Shown one piece after another: positions 61,998-64,000 of a stretch of DNA of 64,000 nt. Positions within the stretch are counted from its first letter, which is position 1, and each line of letters starts with the position of its first letter. A model generated the notes under the pieces. The model made no database searches and was not told where the DNA came from. It saw nothing but the letters and a program-made list of their open reading frames with translations. Source of the stretch: Salinarimonas chemoclinalis (GTDB lineage Bacteria; Pseudomonadota; Alphaproteobacteria; Rhizobiales; Beijerinckiaceae); NCBI RefSeq assembly GCF_041514305.1, contig NZ_JBGMWH010000002.1:434001-498000 (forward strand). The letters are read 5' to 3'. The position numbers and the translations under genes are program-made.

Positions 61998-64000
61998 ATG
62001 AGGCGGCTCGAGGTCGAGAGGGACAAGCGGGTTCCGGGCGGACGCGCGTGGCTGGTCGTCGCCGGCCAGCCCGCCCCGGCTCGCCTGATCCGCATCAGCC
62101 GCGACGTCGCCGGCGCTCCGTTCCTGGGGCCGGACGGGTGGTCGTCCCGGCGCGTGGACCTGCCGGTCGGCGGCGCCGTGGTCCAGGACGGGACGCTACG
62201 CATCCCGCTCGGTCCCGACATCGTCGATCGGATCGCCGAGGACGAGCTCGTCCGCATCGCTCTGCCCGAGCTCGGCATCGAGGAGGAGATCGTCTGGCCC
62301 GCGATCCCCGCCGCGCCGCGCTCGAGCGGCCACCGGATCGTCGAGCCGACGGCCGAGGCGCGGGTCCCGCCCCCGATCGACACAAGGCCGGCCACGCCGC
62401 CGCCTTCCGTGGCGGAGCCTTCCTCCGCTCCCGTGCCGGACCGGTCGCCGGGGACCCCGGACGACCCGACGCCCGGCGGGTCCGTGTCCGGCGCGGCCGA
62501 CCAGAACGCCGTCCGCGCCGCCGATGGCGACCGGGCCGATGTCGAACGAGCCGATCGACGGCGCAGCGACGCCGACGTCCCCCGCCCGCCGCCGCACCGC
62601 CGGCGGCGGGCGCTCGCCGCGGCCGCGCTCCTCCTCGCCCTCGGCGCCCTGGCGATCTTCGCGCTCGTCGCCCTCGTGCCGCTTGAGGCCGAGCGCGCGC
62701 GCGTGGTCTTCACCGGGCCGGCCGGCGGCCCGTTCACGCCGCAGGTCCACGAGGCGGGCCTGCGCCGCGCGGCGTCCGTGCGCTGGCTCGAGCCCCACGT
62801 CCTGCGTGAGGCACCCCTCCTCGATACGCCGACGGCGGATCCGGCGCTCGACCTCGCGCTGGCCGAAGGCCCGGCGCTGGGCTGGACCCTCGCCGTACGC
62901 CCGGGCGCAGAGGCGGTGCTGCTCGACACCGGCACGCACGACCGCTCCATCCTGCTGGTGGAACGTCGCCTCGGCATCGAGTTCCCCGTCACGATCCCGG
63001 TCCGCTTCGTGGTCGAGGCGGGCCCCGCGCAGATCGTGACGGACCCGGCCGACGGCATCGTCTTCCGCGGCCCCGTGGGCGGACCGTTCGTCGCAGCCGA
63101 GGATCGCGTGCGGCTGTCGAACCCCGCTCAGCGCTCCGCCGACTGGGAGGTCGCGAACGCGCCCGGCTGGCTCGTCGTCGACGGCGCGGGTGGACGGCTC
63201 GAGCCGCGCGCGCGGGCGGAGTTCGTCCTCGCGACGGCGCCGGCGGCGGCCACGCTGCAGGCGGGGACGCACAGCGGCACGCTCGCGATCGCCGAGGCCG
63301 GCGGACGCCACACCCATCTCGTGCCCGTGCGCCTGGAGATCACGCCCCCGCGCGTGGGTCTCGAGCCCGACGTCATCGCCTTCTCCGGCGAGGAAGGCGG
63401 CCCCTTCACGCCGCTCGCCGGCGAGTTCCTGGTGTCGACCGATGCCGCGCGCGTGCGCTGGCGCATCGTCGAGGGATCGGGTGCCTGGGTGGCCGCCGCG
63501 CCCGCGGACGGCGAGACGGCCGACGCCGCGCCGGCGCGCATCCGCGTCACGCCGTCGGACGCGGCCCAGGCGCTGCCCCCGGGCACCTACGAGCGGCGCT
63601 TGGCGGTCCTCCTCGACGGGGGCGCGACGATGGCGCGAACCGTGCGGCTCGTCGTGAGACCCCGCCCGGACTGGGCGCTCGCCTGCGACGGCTCCGCCGG
63701 CTTCCGCTTCGACGGCGACCGTCCGGACGGACGCCCGTTCATGGACGACTCGGCCTTCCTGGACGCCGCGGCGCTCGAGGAGGGCATCGGCGCCTGCGGG
63801 CGCGTGGCGGGAGCCTCCCCGGAGGATGCGCGCCGCACCGAGGTCCAGCTCGGACGCCTCCTCGCGGAGCGCGCCGTCCGCAAGGCGCGACGCGGCGACC
63901 GCGCGGGTGCCGCGTCGGACATGAGGCGAGCGACGGACCTCTGGCGCAGCGCGGCGCAGCGCGGATCCGCCTACGCCATGAATCTCCTCGGTGCGCACGC
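61998..64000 (+). CDS. Membrane-anchored protein with BACON-like repeats and Sel1-like tail (3' end outside the window)
   Basis: The frame stays open from the ATG at 61998 to the window edge (667 codons). GGAG lies six bases before the ATG. Residues 1-105 are an unrecognised beta-rich domain, 106-200 a Pro-rich linker. A helix of about 22 residues at 204-227 (AAALLLALGALAIFALVALV) follows a basic stretch, so the N-terminus is cytoplasmic. Three periplasmic repeats of about 110 residues begin with F-x-G-x-x-GGPF at residues 238, 356 and 462; the second (DWEVANAPGWLVVDG, LQAGTHSGTLAI) looks like a BACON domain. After residue 556 a helical tail ends RAAQRGSAYAMNLLGAH, a Sel1-like repeat. Function unknown. 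Confidence 0.8.
   Translation, partial: MRRLEVERDKRVPGGRAWLVVAGQPAPARLIRISRDVAGAPFLGPDGWSSRRVDLPVGGAVVQDGTLRIPLGPDIVDRIAEDELVRIALPELGIEEEIVWPAIPAAPRSSGHRIVEPTAEARVPPPIDTRPATPPPSVAEPSSAPVPDRSPGTPDDPTPGGSVSGAADQNAVRAADGDRADVERADRRRSDADVPRPPPHRRRRALAAAALLLALGALAIFALVALVPLEAERARVVFTGPAGGPFTPQVHEAGLRRAASVRWLEPHVLREAPLLDTPTADPALDLALAEGPALGWTLAVRPGAEAVLLDTGTHDRSILLVERRLGIEFPVTIPVRFVVEAGPAQIVTDPADGIVFRGPVGGPFVAAEDRVRLSNPAQRSADWEVANAPGWLVVDGAGGRLEPRARAEFVLATAPAAATLQAGTHSGTLAIAEAGGRHTHLVPVRLEITPPRVGLEPDVIAFSGEEGGPFTPLAGEFLVSTDAARVRWRIVEGSGAWVAAAPADGETADAAPARIRVTPSDAAQALPPGTYERRLAVLLDGGATMARTVRLVVRPRPDWALACDGSAGFRFDGDRPDGRPFMDDSAFLDAAALEEGIGACGRVAGASPEDARRTEVQLGRLLAERAVRKARRGDRAGAASDMRRATDLWRSAAQRGSAYAMNLLGAH

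Noticed and set aside
62196..63998. 600-codon minus-strand frame at the right edge
   Set aside because: The plus-strand frame from 61998 has a ribosome site, a membrane helix and repeated domains; the minus frame is its Arg-rich shadow.

Overview
The window is very GC-rich, densely coded DNA from an alphaproteobacterium, most probably of the order Hyphomicrobiales (Rhizobiales). The evidence is the dusB-ntrB-ntrC order, a fused IspDF enzyme, an ehuABCD-eutABC-doeAB ectoine locus in rhizobial order, a form II cox (CODH-like) cluster, and candidate CtrA and EcfG regulatory sites. Salt-stress compound use suggests a saline, soil or plant-associated aerobic heterotroph. The species cannot be named from the sequence alone. 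No rRNA, tRNA, CRISPR array, insertion sequence or prophage was seen.

Layout. 1-2.3 kb: end of a hexuronate catabolic pair (uxuA partial, uxuB). 2.3-7.6 kb: UbiH-like monooxygenase, a DUF2182 membrane protein and gyrA. 7.7-11.2 kb: a two-gene unit of unknown, mutually paralogous proteins with its own AT-rich promoter, bounded by two strong terminators. 11.2-12.8 kb: coaD and two cyclophilins. 13.0-18.8 kb: purine (urate/allantoin) catabolism genes uraH and a puuE-uraD fusion, behind a YnjBCD-like ABC transporter. 18.9-23.2 kb: lysophospholipase-like hydrolase, pyrimidine 5'-nucleotidase, argB, DUF423, engB. 23.2-33.4 kb: an ectoine/hydroxyectoine uptake and breakdown locus with AsnC-type and MocR-type (EnuR) regulators. 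33.4-34.6 kb: phosphoesterase and pyroglutamyl peptidase. 34.6-43.7 kb: form II carbon-monoxide-dehydrogenase-like molybdenum hydroxylase (coxS, coxL, coxM) with maturation genes (MoxR ATPase, VWA protein, two XdhC parts, MoCF protein, MobA-like transferase). 44-46.9 kb: GNAT, enol-lactonase-like hydrolase, and an ArsR-permease pair. 47-50.6 kb: AceE-like E1 enzyme and an EEP-family nuclease/phosphatase. 50.6-58 kb: ntrC, ntrB, dusB, ispDF, pncC, ratA-like, lipA. 57.9-64 kb: stress membrane protein GlsB, a TspO-like protein, a MarR regulator, an Asp-box propeller protein, an SH3-like secreted protein, a DUF2269 protein, and the start of a large membrane-anchored protein with three BACON-like repeats and a Sel1-like tail that runs off the window.

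The least explained pieces are the paralogous pair at 7800-11152 and the BACON-like/Sel1-like protein from 61998, which sits behind a perfect CtrA-type box. Several short regulatory sequences can be read directly: an exact 10-bp motif shared by the enuR and ehuA promoters, an EcfG-type promoter before glsB, a 14-bp palindrome before marR, and a repeated 12-bp motif before arsR and its permease. Four intergenic repeat elements are present, two of them clearly related to each other. One repeat element appears to have lengthened the 3' end of pncC.
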